Part shown: positions 1 through 11,517 of the stretch, one piece after another
Layout: each line of letters begins with the position of its first letter
Position numbering within the stretch: the first letter of the stretch is position 1
Source of the DNA: Callorhinus ursinus
Taxonomy: Eukaryota > Chordata > Mammalia > Carnivora > Otariidae
Assembly (NCBI RefSeq): GCF_003265705.1
Contig: NW_020312867.1
Coordinates: 6,979,561 to 7,043,560 of the forward strand
Reading direction: 5' to 3'
Length of the DNA: 64,000 nt
Translations under genes and position numbers: made by a program
Notes under the pieces: generated by a model
Told to the model about the DNA's origin: nothing
Seen by the model: only the letters and a program-made list of their open reading frames with translations
Database searches by the model: none

Positions 1-747
1 GAATAGAGAATATCGGTAAATCTCCTTTATCCAGTCCTTTCAGTATTTCTATCACCATGGATCTAACTTTGTTCACTCTCTACACATCACCCAAAACCTG
101 AAACAGTCCTCAGGGGCACTACTATATGTGCCTTATTCATTGAGTACTATTGGTTTGAGGACCTTGGATCAGATGCAAACTGCAAAGAGGTGGCACAAGG
201 GGAGAAGAATCCCATCTCCCAGGTGTGGTCATAGCACTGGAGACACACAGTAACTGGAATTCTTTTGACAGAAAAAGCTATGAATTGACTTAAAAAGCAT
301 ACTTAACTAAACATGTCTAAGAGGGAAACCCTATAAACTCCAGGGGTGCTTTTTTGCAGGGCTATTTTATAGCTTTGACTCCACCAATAATAACTCTAGT
401 TAAGAGCAAAGCAGAACTCTGACCCCTTGGCTCCCTCAGTCCTACTCTTCCTCTGTAGCTACAACTGGATTTGCTCAGCTTTCTTTTCCTCTGTCTAGGA
501 TTAAAATGGGAAAACAACAACAAAAACCTGGCCTGCCCAATGGCTTTATCTTCTGTCTCAATCCTAATGCCTTCTTTTTCTAATACAAAGAAAAAGAATT
601 AGGAAGAAAAAGGAGGGAGGAATTAATTTTACTTGAAGAAATGAGGGAAGACCTCACGGAAAAAGGCCTCAAAAGATGGGTGTGAGTCCCATAATTAGAG
701 GCAGAGAGCAACAGTGTGCTCTAAGAAAGGCCCGATGTATGTAATGC

Positions 748-853
748 TTTTTTTTTTTTTTTAAGTAGTCTTTATGCCCAACTTGGGGCTTGAACTTACG
801 ACCCTGAGACCAAGAGTCACATGCTCTATTGACTGAGCCAGCCAGGGACCCTG
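748..853 (-). mobile_element. old Can-SINE (tRNA-Lys head), reverse
   Basis: Poly-T, then CTTGAACTTACGACCCTGAG..CTGAGCCAGCCAGGG; diverged target repeats ccgatgtatgtaat / ccaatgtatataaa. Confidence 0.85.
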
Positions 854-1043
854 GTCCAATGTATATAAAACATTCTAGGGAACGGTCATTGGGATATAAA
901 GGGTACCAGCTGTCCAATAAACACATCTTTTTCTACTGACTACTAACCAGGAAAGCCTTTTTCCCTTTTAGAGACTTCAAAAACCCTACCAAGATAATGA
1001 GAAGCACCCTTCATAAATCAGACTCAACGAGAGCCAAGCTAAC

Positions 1044-1165
1044 CTATTCCGGCAAGAGCAAGTTTCTTGAATTCTTCATTCTTTTTCCGCATCTCCACCA
1101 CCTCCTGCTGCATTTTCATTCTCTTCTCCAACTCTTGCTCCTCAGTACTTTTGAGAATCTTCTGC
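1044..1165 (-). CDS. TPX2: TPX2 coding exon, coiled-coil segment
   Basis: This 122-nt exon has an acceptor cccttag|GCAGAAG and a donor GGAATAG|GTTAGC. It enters with one base completing an Arg codon, encodes 40 residues and leaves one base of a Gly codon. It reads KSTEEQELEKRMKMQQEVV and continues into MRKKNEEFKKLALAGI, nearly identical to the human protein. The charged heptad-like pattern (EQELEKRMKMQQEVVEMRKK) fits the predicted coiled coil of this region. It is the last TPX2 exon in the window; no further TPX2 coding sequence is seen between positions 1 and 1043. Confidence 0.95.
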
Positions 1166-1599
1166 CTAAGGGGCAAATCAGTAAAGGAAATGAGAGAGGA
1201 GAGAAGAAAGAGGTTTGTGATTCAAAAGAGTCTAAAGGTATTACATAGATCAGATTTTTAACCTGTGATAAAATAACCATCAAAACCAAAAAGTATTATC
1301 TGATAAACTGATATTGACTTAATTAGGTAACACTATGAAAAAAACCCGATTCACAATTTATACCAAAATATCGAAAATTAAAAAAAAAAAAAGCTAAAAC
1401 AGACTATAGAAGATACAACAAAAGACTCATAAATTTGACTATACAGTCATTAGCTTTTAGGCCACAAGAAAAAGTAAGATTAAAATACCAGCAGAATGGG
1501 GAAAATATTTATAAGAAATATGACAAAAGTCTATTATACATAAAATATACATTGTGATAAGAGAGGACAGACTTAGGAGGGAAACCAACCAGAGCTCAA

Positions 1600-1790
1600 A
1601 GCCTACCCTGACATTTCATTTTCTGCCTATGTGCTCTTGAGAAAACTATTTAATCCCTCTGAGCCTCAGTTACCTCCACTGTAAAATGAATAATACAAAT
1701 ATTTATTCTCACAGAATATTTGTGACTATTAAATCGGATATTTCCGAAGTACCTGACACATAGTAAAGGTTCAACTTAGAGTAGCCATTC
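1600..1790 (+). repeat. MIR
   Basis: CTCTGAGCCTCAGTTACCTCCACTGTAAAATG core followed by a GACACATAGTAAAGG end. Confidence 0.7.
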
Positions 1791-2086
1791 TTAGCAATGA
1801 GACTATCACTAAGACCACTTTACAGATAAATAGAAAAGGAAACAGACAATTCACCCAAGAGGAAATATGGAAAAGATGTTTACAATTACAGTAACACAAT
1901 CCTATCAGCAATCAAGTAAAAATTGAAATAAGTTGATGCCATCAACATTATATCAAGTAAATTTGAAACAATTTTAAATGTAAAAAAACAAATTCAATGT
2001 GGATGAGAGTACAAAGAAATAAAAATATTCATCCAAAGCTGATGGCACTCTAAGTTCATACATTCATTTCAGAAATAAAATTGGGT

Positions 2087-2290
2087 GGGGCGCCTGGGTG
2101 GCTCAGTCAGTTGGATCTCTGATTCTTGATTTCGGCTCAGCTCATGATATCAGGGTTGTGAGATCATGTCTTGCATCAGGCTCTGCACTGGGCGGGGAGT
2201 CTGCTTAAGATTCTCTCTCTCCCCCTCTTCCTCAGCCCCTCCCCCCTCTAAAAATATATATGTATTAAAAAAGAAAATTAAAATTAAAAA
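2087..2290 (+). mobile_element. Can-SINE
   Basis: GGGGCGCCTGGGTGGCTCAG head, CT-rich tail and A-rich end. Confidence 0.9.
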
Positions 2291-2618
2291 AAGAAAATTG
2301 GCAATTAATATCAGTAGCCATAACACCAGTCATATCCTTTAATCAAGGAATTTTTCTTTCTTTAGCCCAAAGAGACTACTCAAAGAAAAGTCCCTGCCAA
2401 TAAAGATGTTCGCTGATTCTTTGTAATAGTGAAAAATTGGTAACTGCATTTTCAACAGGAAATGGTTAAATATAATTTGATAGACTATTAACTATTAAAA
2501 AAGGATAAATGTGAAGATTTTATAGTAGTACAGGAAAAAAAATGAAATACTCTTGTGGCAAGCAAGGAAAACAGAATCCAAAGTTGCTTATATACTGATT
2601 ATGAAAATATATATATAT

Positions 2619-2809
2619 TTTTTTAAGATTTTATTTATTTGAGAGAGAGAATGAGAGAGAGAGAGAGAGCATGAGAGAGGGGAAGGTCAGAGGGAGAAGC
2701 AGACTCTCTGCTGAGCAGGGAGCCCGATGCGGGACTCGATCCCGGAACTCCAGGATCATGACCTGAGCCGAAGGCAGTTGCTTAACCAACTGAGCCACCC
2801 AGGCGCCCC
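2619..2809 (-). mobile_element. Can-SINE, reverse
   Basis: Poly-T/AAGATTTTATTTATTT to CCAGGCGCCCC; target repeats tgaaaatatat on both sides. Confidence 0.93.
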
Positions 2810-2931
2810 TGAAAATATATTTTTTGCTTGAGTAAAGACCAGAAGGGAGCTTGGCAAAATAAAAACCATTCAATTCAGGTAGTAAAAACCTTTACTAACT
2901 TTTTCCTTTTATATTTCTTTTAATTTGCCTT

Positions 2932-3135
2932 TTTTTAATATTTTTTTTAATTTAAATTCAATTAGCCAATATATAGTACATCATTAGTTTTTGGTGTAAT
3001 GTTCAATGATTCATTAGTTGCATATAACACCCAGTGCTCATCACATCACATGCCCTCCTTAATGCCCATCACTCAGTTACCCTGTCCCCCCACACACCTC
3101 CCTTTCGATAACCCTCAATTTGTTTCCCAGATTAA
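2932..3135 (-). mobile_element. carnivore L1 3' end, reverse
   Basis: TTAGCCAATATATAGTACATCA..ACACCCAGTGCTCATCACA..CCCTGTCCCCCCACACACCTCC is the inverse of the carnivore L1 3' UTR. Confidence 0.85.
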
Positions 3136-3320
3136 TTTGCTTTAATAGCATATTCTTCTCAACTTTTAAGATGAGCATCCCCCAAGATATAAAACAATTC
3201 ACCTCACCATGATTACAGCTTTATGAGTTTCCCAAGTTCCATGTGCTCCAGACTGCAGACATACCCACTTATAATTTTACTCTTTTGACTCTAAAGTTTA
3301 AATTCAGGAAAGAAGCATAC

Positions 3321-3449
3321 CTCACAGGCTGTAAACAAGACACAGTATGTCTGCCCTTGGCTTTCTCTGGGGAAGATTCATGTTTTTCCGAAGTATCTTG
3401 ATGAGCACTGCCTTCTTCCTCTTCTTCTGGCTTCTTTTTATTGTTAGAA
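3321..3449 (-). CDS. TPX2: TPX2 coding exon, acidic/lysine-rich segment
   Basis: This 129-nt exon follows acceptor gaactgaag|TTCTAAC and ends CCTGTGAG|GTATGC. The first T completes the Val codon begun in the previous exon (GT|T), followed by 42 codons and a two-base remainder AG. It starts SNNKKKPEEEEEGSAHQDTS and ends HTVSCLQPV. The NNKKKPE stretch is a basic patch and is followed by a run of five Glu; the human protein, as I recall it, has three. Low-complexity sequence of this kind is typical of the disordered N-terminal half of TPX2. A poly-A run (3467-3486) lies just outside the exon, in the upstream intron. Confidence 0.94.
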
Positions 3450-4215
3450 CTTCAGTTCAAAAGGACAAAAAAAAAAAAAAAAAAAAACTCATTCCCTAAA
3501 GCATACCCTGCTGTACTCTCCTCCCCAAATCTACCACATACGGCTTAAATTTTCTCATTCTTTAGGACAACAAGCATGTCTCAACCACAAGATTCTTCCA
3601 ATAGCACCATTAGATCATATGTACCAATGGATACAATGGGTAAACTTCGAGAACACACCAATAAAAGTCAAGGTGAGAATTGTCTGATGATGGTTCAGAA
3701 GGGTGGGGAGGGATTCCAACTGCTCATCATCACATGCACAAATGGCAGATAGCTAACCATCTTCCCAAAATCTATTCTACTTTCTTTCTTATTAATAGAA
3801 CTCCAATTTTGTTTGGGGCAGCAATGTCCAAAGGCAAAATTACTGTACTTCTTTCAACAGCCTCTCTTGCAACTAGGGAGAATCCAAGTGACACAGTAGG
3901 GCAACTGAAGTATAAGCAGGGTTTCTGGAATATTTTCACTTTTGTGATATGGGTGCTGTCCCTTATCCTTTGCCATACCCTCCTTCTTCTCTTGAACTGG
4001 ATGTGATACCTAGAAATATAGCAGCTACCTTGTGACAATGTGGCAACAAGCACAAGGAAGAAGCTGAGAAACACAGAGTTGCCATCTTGAGTAACAAGCA
4101 TGAAAAAAAGCTAACACAGAGATGTTGCCCTGGCATTGTTCAGTCACTGAACCAAAGCCAACAGCAAACTTCTGTGAAGCAAAGAAATCACTATTCTTTA
4201 AACTACTCTAGCAGA

Positions 4216-4420
4216 GGGGTGCCTGGGTGGCTCAGTCGTCAAGTGTCTGCCTTCGGCTCAGGTCATGATCCCAGGGTCCTGGGATCGAACCCTGCATCAG
4301 ACTCCTGCTCAGCGGGAAGCCTGCTTCTCCCTCTCCCACTCCCCCTGCTTGTGTTCCCTCTCTCACTCTTGCTGTCTCTCTTTCAAATAAATAAATAAAA
4401 TATTAAAAAAATAAAAATTA
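4216..4420 (+). mobile_element. Can-SINE (subfamily A)
   Basis: Full head to A-rich tail. Its tail received the next SINE; outer target repeats actactctagc at 4203 and 4621 enclose both. Confidence 0.93.
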
Positions 4421-4617
4421 GGGGCGCCTGGGTGGCTCAAGATGGTTAAGCGTCTGCCTTAGGCTCAGGTCATGATCCCAGAGTCCTGGGATCGAGTCCC
4501 GCATCGGGCTCCCTGCTCCCTGGGAGCCTGCTTCTCCCTCTGCCTCTCTCTCTCTCTGTGTCTTTCATGAATAAATAAATAAAATCTTAAAAAAAAAAAT
4601 TAAAATTAAAATTAAAA
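4421..4617 (+). mobile_element. Can-SINE nested in tail of previous SINE
   Basis: Starts GGGGCGCCTGGGTGGCTCAA directly in the A-rich tail of the 4216 copy. Confidence 0.93.
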
Positions 4618-4763
4618 ATAGACTACTCTAGCTGAATGGGCTATTACTTACAGCAAAATACATTCCTAACTAATAAAAATAAGAACAAGCACCATTGCTA
4701 TTAACCATAGGAGCAAACAGGAGTTAAAACCTATGCCAACTGACAGAAGCTGTAGCTACTTAC

Positions 4764-4892
4764 ACTTTCATTTTTTTGGAGGGTGGAATTTCATTGATGA
4801 TTACAGGAGTAGCACATCTCTTGGCTTTTATTTTTACATGATGTTTTTCTTTCTGTTCCAAATCTTTCTGAGCAGAGAGTCTAGTAGATCTT
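4764..4892 (-). CDS. TPX2: TPX2 coding exon, basic segment
   Basis: This 129-nt exon follows acceptor tatcatag|AAGATC and ends ATGAAAGT|GTAAGT. Its first base completes a codon, then 42 codons follow, from RSTRLSAQKDLEQKEKHHVK through IKAKRCATPVIINEIPPSKKMK, and two bases of Val remain. It is strongly similar to human TPX2 residues from about 120 onward. ATPVI and PSKKMKV are conserved, and the KAKR and KKMK patches are basic. The exon enters in phase 2, but the nearest upstream exon I can find (14869-14991) leaves in phase 1, so an intervening exon must exist. Confidence 0.95.
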
Positions 4893-5119
4893 CTATGATA
4901 CAGGAATTGACAAAATTTATCTGAAATGAATACATCTACTACAGATATGCAATTGTGCCCCACAAATGTTAAAGTATGTCAAACTGCCAAGGCTACAAAG
5001 AGTTTAATGGTATTATTTCCACTCTAAAAACTTAATCTCGTCTTGTCTTACTGATAGGTTTTGAAATTTCATCATAAAATGTTGGTACTTAAATGCAGCT
5101 GATTTTTTTTTTTTTTTTA

Positions 5120-5270
5120 GGTACTGGCAATCACCTAGTACAACTCCCTCCTTTTATTGGTAAAAGTCAAAAAAGATGAGGTGACTTGACCCTGTTACAT
5201 AGCTAATTGCTGTCAGACTTGACATTTGAGATCGGGTCTCCTGGTAACTGACTAAGGTGCTTATTTTTTC
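5120..5270 (-). repeat. MIR-like fragment
   Basis: GAGGTGACTTGACC..CATAGCTAATTGCTGTCAGACTTGACATTTGAG resembles an inverted MIR core; diverged. Confidence 0.5.
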
Positions 5271-5956
5271 CTTTATCACTCCTTTTTGGTAAAATATAAC
5301 ACATACCAAAAAGAGCACAAAATAAAAATTAAGTTAAATGATTACAAAGTAAAGACTCATGAAATCAAAACCCAGGCTAAGAAACAGAACACTGGCAGCA
5401 CTACTATCCTGACTTGTTTTATAGTAATCATTACTTTTTCTTTATCGTTTTGCCATTTAGCATGCATTCCATAAACATGGTACATTAGTTTGGGAAGAAA
5501 ACAAAAAGCAAAGAATAACAACAACAAAAAACCCCTTTAGATAATATATCAGACTACTGCATGTATTTTTTTCTGTCTGGTTTGTTTCACTCAACATTAT
5601 GTTTATGAGATTCAACCACCATGATTCATATAGCTTTAATTCACTGATTTTCAATGTTGTATAACAGTCACTGTAGTAATGTGCCACTATTTATCCAGTC
5701 TACTGCCAATTTTCACATATGTCTCTTGGTACACATGTACACACGTTGCTGTTGGGTGTAATAAGTTGTAAGACTGTTAGGTCATAAGGACATTGGTTAT
5801 ATCAACTAAAGCTGTTTTCCAAAGTGACTGTACCAATCTATGCTTACCCTGGCAAGTTTACATTATAGTCTGCATTGTGCTACACCCCCCTGAACACTTG
5901 ATATTGTCAGATGACTTAATTTAGCTGGTATCTAGTAAAATCTCATTGTGAGTTTG

Positions 5957-6161
5957 TTTTTTTTTTTAAAGATTTTACTTATTTATTTGACAGAGAGAGA
6001 GAGCGCAAGTGAGCATGAGCAGGGAGGAGGAGCAAGCGGATAGGGAGAAGCAAGCTCCCCGCTGAGCAAGAAGCCTGATGCGGGGGCTCGATCCCAGGAC
6101 CGCAGGATCATGACCTGAGCCAAAGGCAGACACTTAACCGACTGAGCCACCCAGGCGCCCC
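5957..6161 (-). mobile_element. Can-SINE, reverse
   Basis: Poly-T/AAGATTTTACTTATTT to CCAGGCGCCCC. Confidence 0.92.
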
Positions 6162-6605
6162 TCACTCTGGTTTTAATTTGCTTTTCTCTGATTACCAGTG
6201 AGACAGAGCAACTTTTCACATGTTTACTGGCCATTTGGATATCCTCTTTGATAAAGTGCTAGTTCAAGTCTCTTATTTGTTTTCCACTGGGTGGTCAATC
6301 CTTTCCTGATTAGTAGGAATTCTTTATATATAATGAATATAAACCCTTTGTAGATTTTATGTGTCACAAGTATCTTCTCCTACTTTGGGGGTTGGCTTTT
6401 TACTTTCTTTATGGTATCATTTGATTAAATAAATGTCTCAAATACACCAATAGCCCTCCCCATTATGGTGAGTGCTTTACTGTATTCTATCAAAAAAAAA
6501 AATCTTCCCTGTTCCAAGGTCATAAAGATATTCACCTATATTTCCTTATATGAGCATTAGCTTTCATATTTAGATCTATAATTCCACATAGAATTGACTG
6601 TTTTA

Positions 6606-6733
6606 GAGTGCCTGGCTGGCTCAGTCAGGAACATGAAACTCTTGATCTCAGGGTTGTGGGTTCGGGCCTCATGTTGGGTATAGAGTTTACTTAAAGAAAT
6701 AAATAAATAAACTTAAAAAAAAAAGAAAGAAAG
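6606..6733 (+). mobile_element. old Can-SINE
   Basis: GTGCCTGGCTGGCTCAGTCAGG..CTTGATCTCAGGGTTGTGGG..TACTTAAAGAAATAAA; target repeats agaattgac. Confidence 0.85.
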
Positions 6734-7247
6734 AATTGACGTTTATATGGAGTGAGGTAGGGACCAAGTTTCATTCTGTTCTATCTGGATATCCACTAGC
6801 CAAGCATTGTTTATTGAAGGCGGGGAGGGAGCACTGCTTCCCACAGATCTGTGGTACCACCTTTGTCATAAATCATGGCCATATATGGGAAGGTGAATTT
6901 CTATTTGATTCCACTGGTCTCATTAATCCTTGAGTATTACCATAAAGCTTTAATTATTGCAGCTTCATAATAATATGCCTTTCTATGTACCAGACACTTC
7001 AAAAATATCTGGCTATTTCTAGACCCTTGCATTTCTCAATAAACTTTAGCATCAATTTATCAATGTCCAAAGTGAAAACCACTGGGTTTTTTATGGATAT
7101 TGCATTGAATCTCTAGATCAGTTAGGGAGAATTGACATCTTTACAATACTGAGTCTCCCAACCATAAATATGGTATGCCCTGCCATTTAGTTAGATCTTG
7201 TTTAATTTCTCTCAACATTTTCTTTATAAAAGTCCCAAACACTGTAT

Positions 7248-7443
7248 GGGCGCCTGGGTGGCTCAGTCATTAAGCTTCTGCCTTCGGCTCGGGTCATAAT
7301 CCCAGGATCCTGGGATCGAGGCCCGCATCGGGCTCCCTGCTCAGCGGGAAGCCTGCTTCTCCCTCTCCCACTCCCCCTGTTTGTGTTCCCTCTCTCACTG
7401 TGTCTCTCTGTCAAATAAATAAATAAAATCTTGGAAAAAAAAA
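7248..7443 (+). mobile_element. Can-SINE (subfamily A)
   Basis: Full copy; diverged target repeats agtcccaaacactgta / agtcttaacactgtaa. Confidence 0.93.
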
Positions 7444-7752
7444 AGTCTTAACACTGTAAAGACATTATTACATATTCAGACTTTTATGCTACTACATAGA
7501 GTAACAATTTTTATAAATCTTTATTATGGAGAATATCAAGCATATTTTAAAAATAAAGAGAATAATATAATAAACTACTAAGTACTCATTTAGTTTCAGA
7601 AATTATCTACTCATAGCCAATCATGTATCAGTTTTCCCTCCATTCACTCTTCTGGATTTTGAAGCAAATCCTAACTAAATGTCTATCTTTCATCTGCAAA
7701 TATTTCATATTAATAATCTCTAAAAGAAATTACATGTTAAAAAATACATGGA

Positions 7753-7926
7753 GGGGTGCCTGGGTGGCTCAGCCCGTTAAGCGTCTGCCTTCTGCTCAGG
7801 TCATGATCTCAGGATCCTGGGATCGAGCCCCACATTGGGCTCCCTGCTCAGCGGCAAGTCTGCTTCTCCCTCTTCCTCTGTGATCTCTCTCACTCTCACT
7901 CAAATAAATAAAAATCATTAAAAAAA
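7753..7926 (+). mobile_element. Can-SINE
   Basis: Full head and short tail; target repeats aaatacatggag. Confidence 0.93.
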
Positions 7927-8040
7927 ATACATGGAGTAATAAAGAGCAAATTTATTCAATTAAGGAATGAAGTAATGGATGTATTGAATGAGTAATAAAG
8001 AGTACATATTACAAAACACAGACAAAACACAAAACTACAA

Positions 8041-8700
8041 CTATTTGAAGGCACTGGAAAGTGACCAAAAGCAGGCAGAAAACAGAGGAACATTTATCCA
8101 TGAAAAACAGCAACTGCAAAGGGTAAGAATTATGAGTTAGTAGCTTTTTTGCCCGAGGTACTCCCCAAACATAGCACCTCCAATAGCAGAAAATTCCAGT
8201 CTCACTGGTTAGAGATAACAGAAGATAGAATTCAAGGCCAGTATAACAGCTGGAAATTTAGAGGAAAATCCTGAAAGTAAAAGAGTTACAGAAAAGATTT
8301 CACTCAAAATCTGACCAAAAACTCTGTACAATTCCTGCCTGATGGCTAAACCGTTAGAGAAAACCTAGGGGGTCCAGCAAAAGGCAAGCAGAAACTGGTG
8401 AGGTGTCCAACTTAAAAGACATTACTGCCTAGATAAGACTGGTGAGTTTGCTGCTTTTTTTATTAAGTGTATTCCCCACTGTGTATATAGTAGGATAGCA
8501 CAAAGCTAACATCTTACTAGCTTGAATTGTCAGTAGACAAATATCAGAGCTGGCAAGAGGGCTGAAAATTTAGAGGCAAAACTCCAGAAGCAAGAAAACC
8601 ACAGAGAGGATGAACACTTAAACCTGAATATAAACTCAAAGTCTTGGCTGACCTCTAACCTTTGTAGACCCAGGGGAGACCGCAGGGAGCCAGACTAAAA
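8041..8700. repeat. diverged direct duplication, about 330-bp units
   Basis: Two halves share motifs in the same order: GAGTT..GCTTTTTT, then TACTCCCCA/TATTCCCCA, then CTGGAAATTTAGAGG/CTGAAAATTTAGAGG, then ACAGARARGAT. Probably part of an old L1; family not certain. Confidence 0.45.
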
Positions 8701-8865
8701 AAGCTATGTATGCAAATACATGAATAGCCAATAATCACATGAAAATGTGGATCAACATCATTAGTCATCAGAAAAATGCAAATTAAAAACAATGAAATAT
8801 CACTGAAAAGGCTGACAATACCAAGAGTTGGCTAGGATATGGAGCAACTAAAACTCTCACATATT

Positions 8866-9060
8866 GGGTGCCTGGGTGGCTCAGTTGGTTAAGCGACTGC
8901 CTTCGGCTCAGGTCATGATCCTGGAGTCCCAGGATCGAGTCCCGCATCGGGCTCCCTGCTCAGCAGGGAGTCTGCCTCTCCCTCTGACCTCCTTCCCTCT
9001 CATGCTCTCTCTCTACCATTCTCTCTCTAATAAATAAATAAAAAATCTTAAAAAAAAAAA
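8866..9060 (+). mobile_element. Can-SINE (subfamily B)
   Basis: CGACTGCCTTCGGC and CCTGGAGTCCCAGG diagnostics; target repeats ctcacatatt. Confidence 0.93.
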
Positions 9061-9434
9061 ACTCACATATTGCTAGTGGGAATATAAATAGTACGGTCAC
9101 TTTGGAAAACATTCTGGCTATTTCTTATAAACATACATTTAACATTATGGCCCAGCAACTGCACTCCTAAGTATTTACCCAAGAGAAATGTATGTCCTCA
9201 ACTACTCATAGCAGCTTTCTATAGCCCCAAACTGGAAACAACCCAAATGTCCATCATCTGTTGAATGGATAAATAAATCGTGGCATATCCACTCAATAGC
9301 ACTTATTATCAGCAATAAAAAGGAACAAACTACCAATACATGCAATGACATGGATGAATCTCAAAAACACATGGTAAATGAAAGCAGTCAGATATAAAAG
9401 AGTACATATAATGCCATTTATAAAAATATCTGGA

Positions 9435-9603
9435 GGCGCCTGGGTGGCTCAGTCATTAAGCGTCTGCCTTTGGCTCAGGTCATGATCCCAGGGTCCTGGG
9501 ATCGAGCCTTACATCAGGCTCCCTTCTCCGCGGGGAGTCTGCTTCTCCCTCTGACCCTCCCCCCTCTCATGCTCTCACTCCCTCTCAAATAAATTAATTA
9601 AAA
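9435..9603 (+). mobile_element. Can-SINE, mosaic of subfamilies A and B
   Basis: 5' half has A markers (CGTCTGCC, CCCAGGGTCCTGGG) and 3' half has B markers (GGGGAGTCTGC, TCTGACCCTCC); target repeats aaaaatatctgga. Confidence 0.9.
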
Positions 9604-10164
9604 AAATATCTAGAACAGGACAAATTAATCAATGGTGACAGGAATTGGAACAGTGGTTGCCTCTGGATGGGAGGTGAGAGAGAGAGAAGGCAGACGAAGC
9701 AGTACAGATTGACTATAAAGAGGTTGGAATGAGAGAACTTTCTGAAGTGTTGGAAATGTTCTATATATTTTGATTGTGAGATTATGGTTGTATGCTGGTA
9801 CGTATTTGTCAAACTAATCAGACCATACCACTCAAGATCTGTACATTATACTATATGCAAATTATTACCCAGCAAAATTAGTTAATTTTTAAAAATGAAC
9901 TGGGAGTCATAAAAATTAGAAAGAAAGAAGGCAAAGCACATTAATACAGAACCATTTCGGACCATGACTTAAATTCAACATACAGTAATGTTATGAAGTC
10001 AAGAGAAGAATTGCTGGGTGTCTTTAGGGAGAAATGGCTAAGGGATGAGATACCAAAAATTAAAACATATATTTGTGGTAAAGCAACACCTCCATGGAAA
10101 AATTATTATGACACACTAATGCCTTATTGACTCTTAACTATTCTGTGTCAAAGAAGTTTTGGCC

Positions 10165-10370
10165 GGGGTGCCTGGGTGGCTCAGGCATTAGGCGTCTGCC
10201 TTCGGCTCGGGTCGTGATCTCAGGGTCCTGGGATTGAGCCCCGCATCGGGCTCCCTGCTCGGCGGGAAGCCTGCTTCTCCCTCTCCCACTCCCCCTGCTT
10301 GTGTTCCCGCTCTCGCTATCTCTCTCTCTCTTTCAAATGAATAAATAAATAAAAATCTTTAAAAAAAATA
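10165..10370 (+). mobile_element. Can-SINE (subfamily A)
   Basis: Full copy; target repeats aagttttggcc. Confidence 0.93.
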
Positions 10371-10539
10371 AAGTTTTGGCCAACTTTTAGACTATCTATT
10401 GAAACCATGTGAAAATAAAATAGTAGGGAATTTGTAAGACTATACCTTTCTATCCCAGCTGCCATTCCTTTCCAGATTAGGCAACTCTGGACTCAGATAA
10501 ATCTGAGACCTGAGATTAATGGCACTAATGTTTTACCTC

Positions 10540-10690
10540 TTATTATGCATTTTCATAATGCAGTATCATTTACAAAGTACTGTCACATGCCATCTTATTT
10601 GGCCCTTTCTGACAAGAAGCCTGAGGGATTTGGTTATTCTCAGTAAACTGAGATTTTGAGTGGTAGAGGTACTTGCCTTAAAAATAAAAC
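10540..10690 (-). repeat. MIR-like fragment
   Basis: TTTACAAAGTACTGTCACATGCCATCTTATTTGG..ATTCTCAGTAAACTGAG resembles inverted MIR. Confidence 0.5.
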
Positions 10691-11015
10691 AAAACAAAAA
10701 ACCACTCAGGTCTTCTAACTCTGAGAATAGCTGGATTCCTGTCACACCATCACTTCCAAAAAGCATTCAGAATTCAGTCAGGATGAAAGACAATTTTAGC
10801 AATCATACACAAAATGGAGAAGTGAAGACACTAACAATTTCCTGAATTCTGAAGAAATCTATAAGACACTGGATCCCTTTTCTGTAGGCCTCATTCACAA
10901 TCTAAACATGGAACAGAAACCACAGACTCAACCAGTAGTAATCTCTTAAGACTCTTGTGATATATGGTTGGTTGAGATTTCATAGAACTCTTTGATTAAA
11001 CGGGATTCTTTACTC

Positions 11016-11251
11016 GGGGCACCTACGTGGCTCAGTTGGATAAGCATCTGACTCTTGATTTTGGCTCAGGTCATGATCTCATAATGTGAGATCGAGCCCC
11101 ACATCTGGCTCCACGCTCACCACAGAGTCTGCTTGAGATCCTCTCCCTCTGCCTCTTCCCCCACTCACATGCCCACTCTCTTTCTCAAATAACTAAATAA
11201 ATAAAATCTTTTAAAAAATAATAAAAACATAAATTTAAAAAAATAATAAAA
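11016..11251 (+). mobile_element. Can-SINE, diverged
   Basis: GGGGCACCTACGTGGCTCAG head; target repeats gggattctttactc / gggcttctttatc. Confidence 0.9.
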
Positions 11252-11384
11252 TGGGCTTCTTTATCAAAAAAGATTAGGATAAGCTTGTATGATACTATCC
11301 TCAAAAGGCAATACCCTTATGCCAACATGAAGCTTTGCAAAGGGTAATTTTATCACTTCTGAGCAACAATACATATTATTATCT

Positions 11385-11417
11385 GTATATATATATATAT
11401 AGATATATATATATATA
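11385..11417. repeat. (TA)n microsatellite
   Basis: About 33 nt of TA with one AG interruption. Confidence 0.95.
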
Positions 11418-11507
11418 AAACAACAAAGCCCCAGATACATGAAGGAAAAACTGAAAAAATTAAAGGGAGAAATAGACAATTTAACAATATAGTTGAAGAT
11501 TTCAATA

Positions 11508-11517
11508 NNNNNNNNNN
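11508..11517. other. assembly gap (10 N)
   Basis: Ten Ns interrupt an L1 ORF2 copy. By comparison with the usual L1 text, about 100 nt or more of L1 are missing between the two edges, so the true gap is longer than 10 nt. Confidence 0.95.

Larger units (their letters stand above)
5285..7235 (-). mobile_element. old L1 (mammalian L1M class), reverse, with SINE insertions
   Basis: Runs such as CATGTTTACTGGCCATTTGGATATCC, AATTCTTTATATATA and GATATTGCATTGAATCT are the inverse of L1 ORF2 and its 3' region. Broken by Can-SINEs at 5957 and 6606. No intact frame. Confidence 0.8.
8701..9895 (+). mobile_element. old L1 3' part with two SINE insertions
   Basis: GCAAATTAAAAACAATGAAATATCAC, GTTGGCTAGGATATGGAGC, CAACCCAAATGTCCATCA and ACATGGATGAATCTC are L1 ORF2 C-terminal text in sense; no intact frame. 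Confidence 0.8.

Noticed and set aside
2631..2873. Recurring open frames with AQLVKQLPSAQVMI-like protein text (here and in many places)
   Set aside because: They are translations of Can-SINE copies; the repeated peptide is a by-product of the tRNA-derived sequence.
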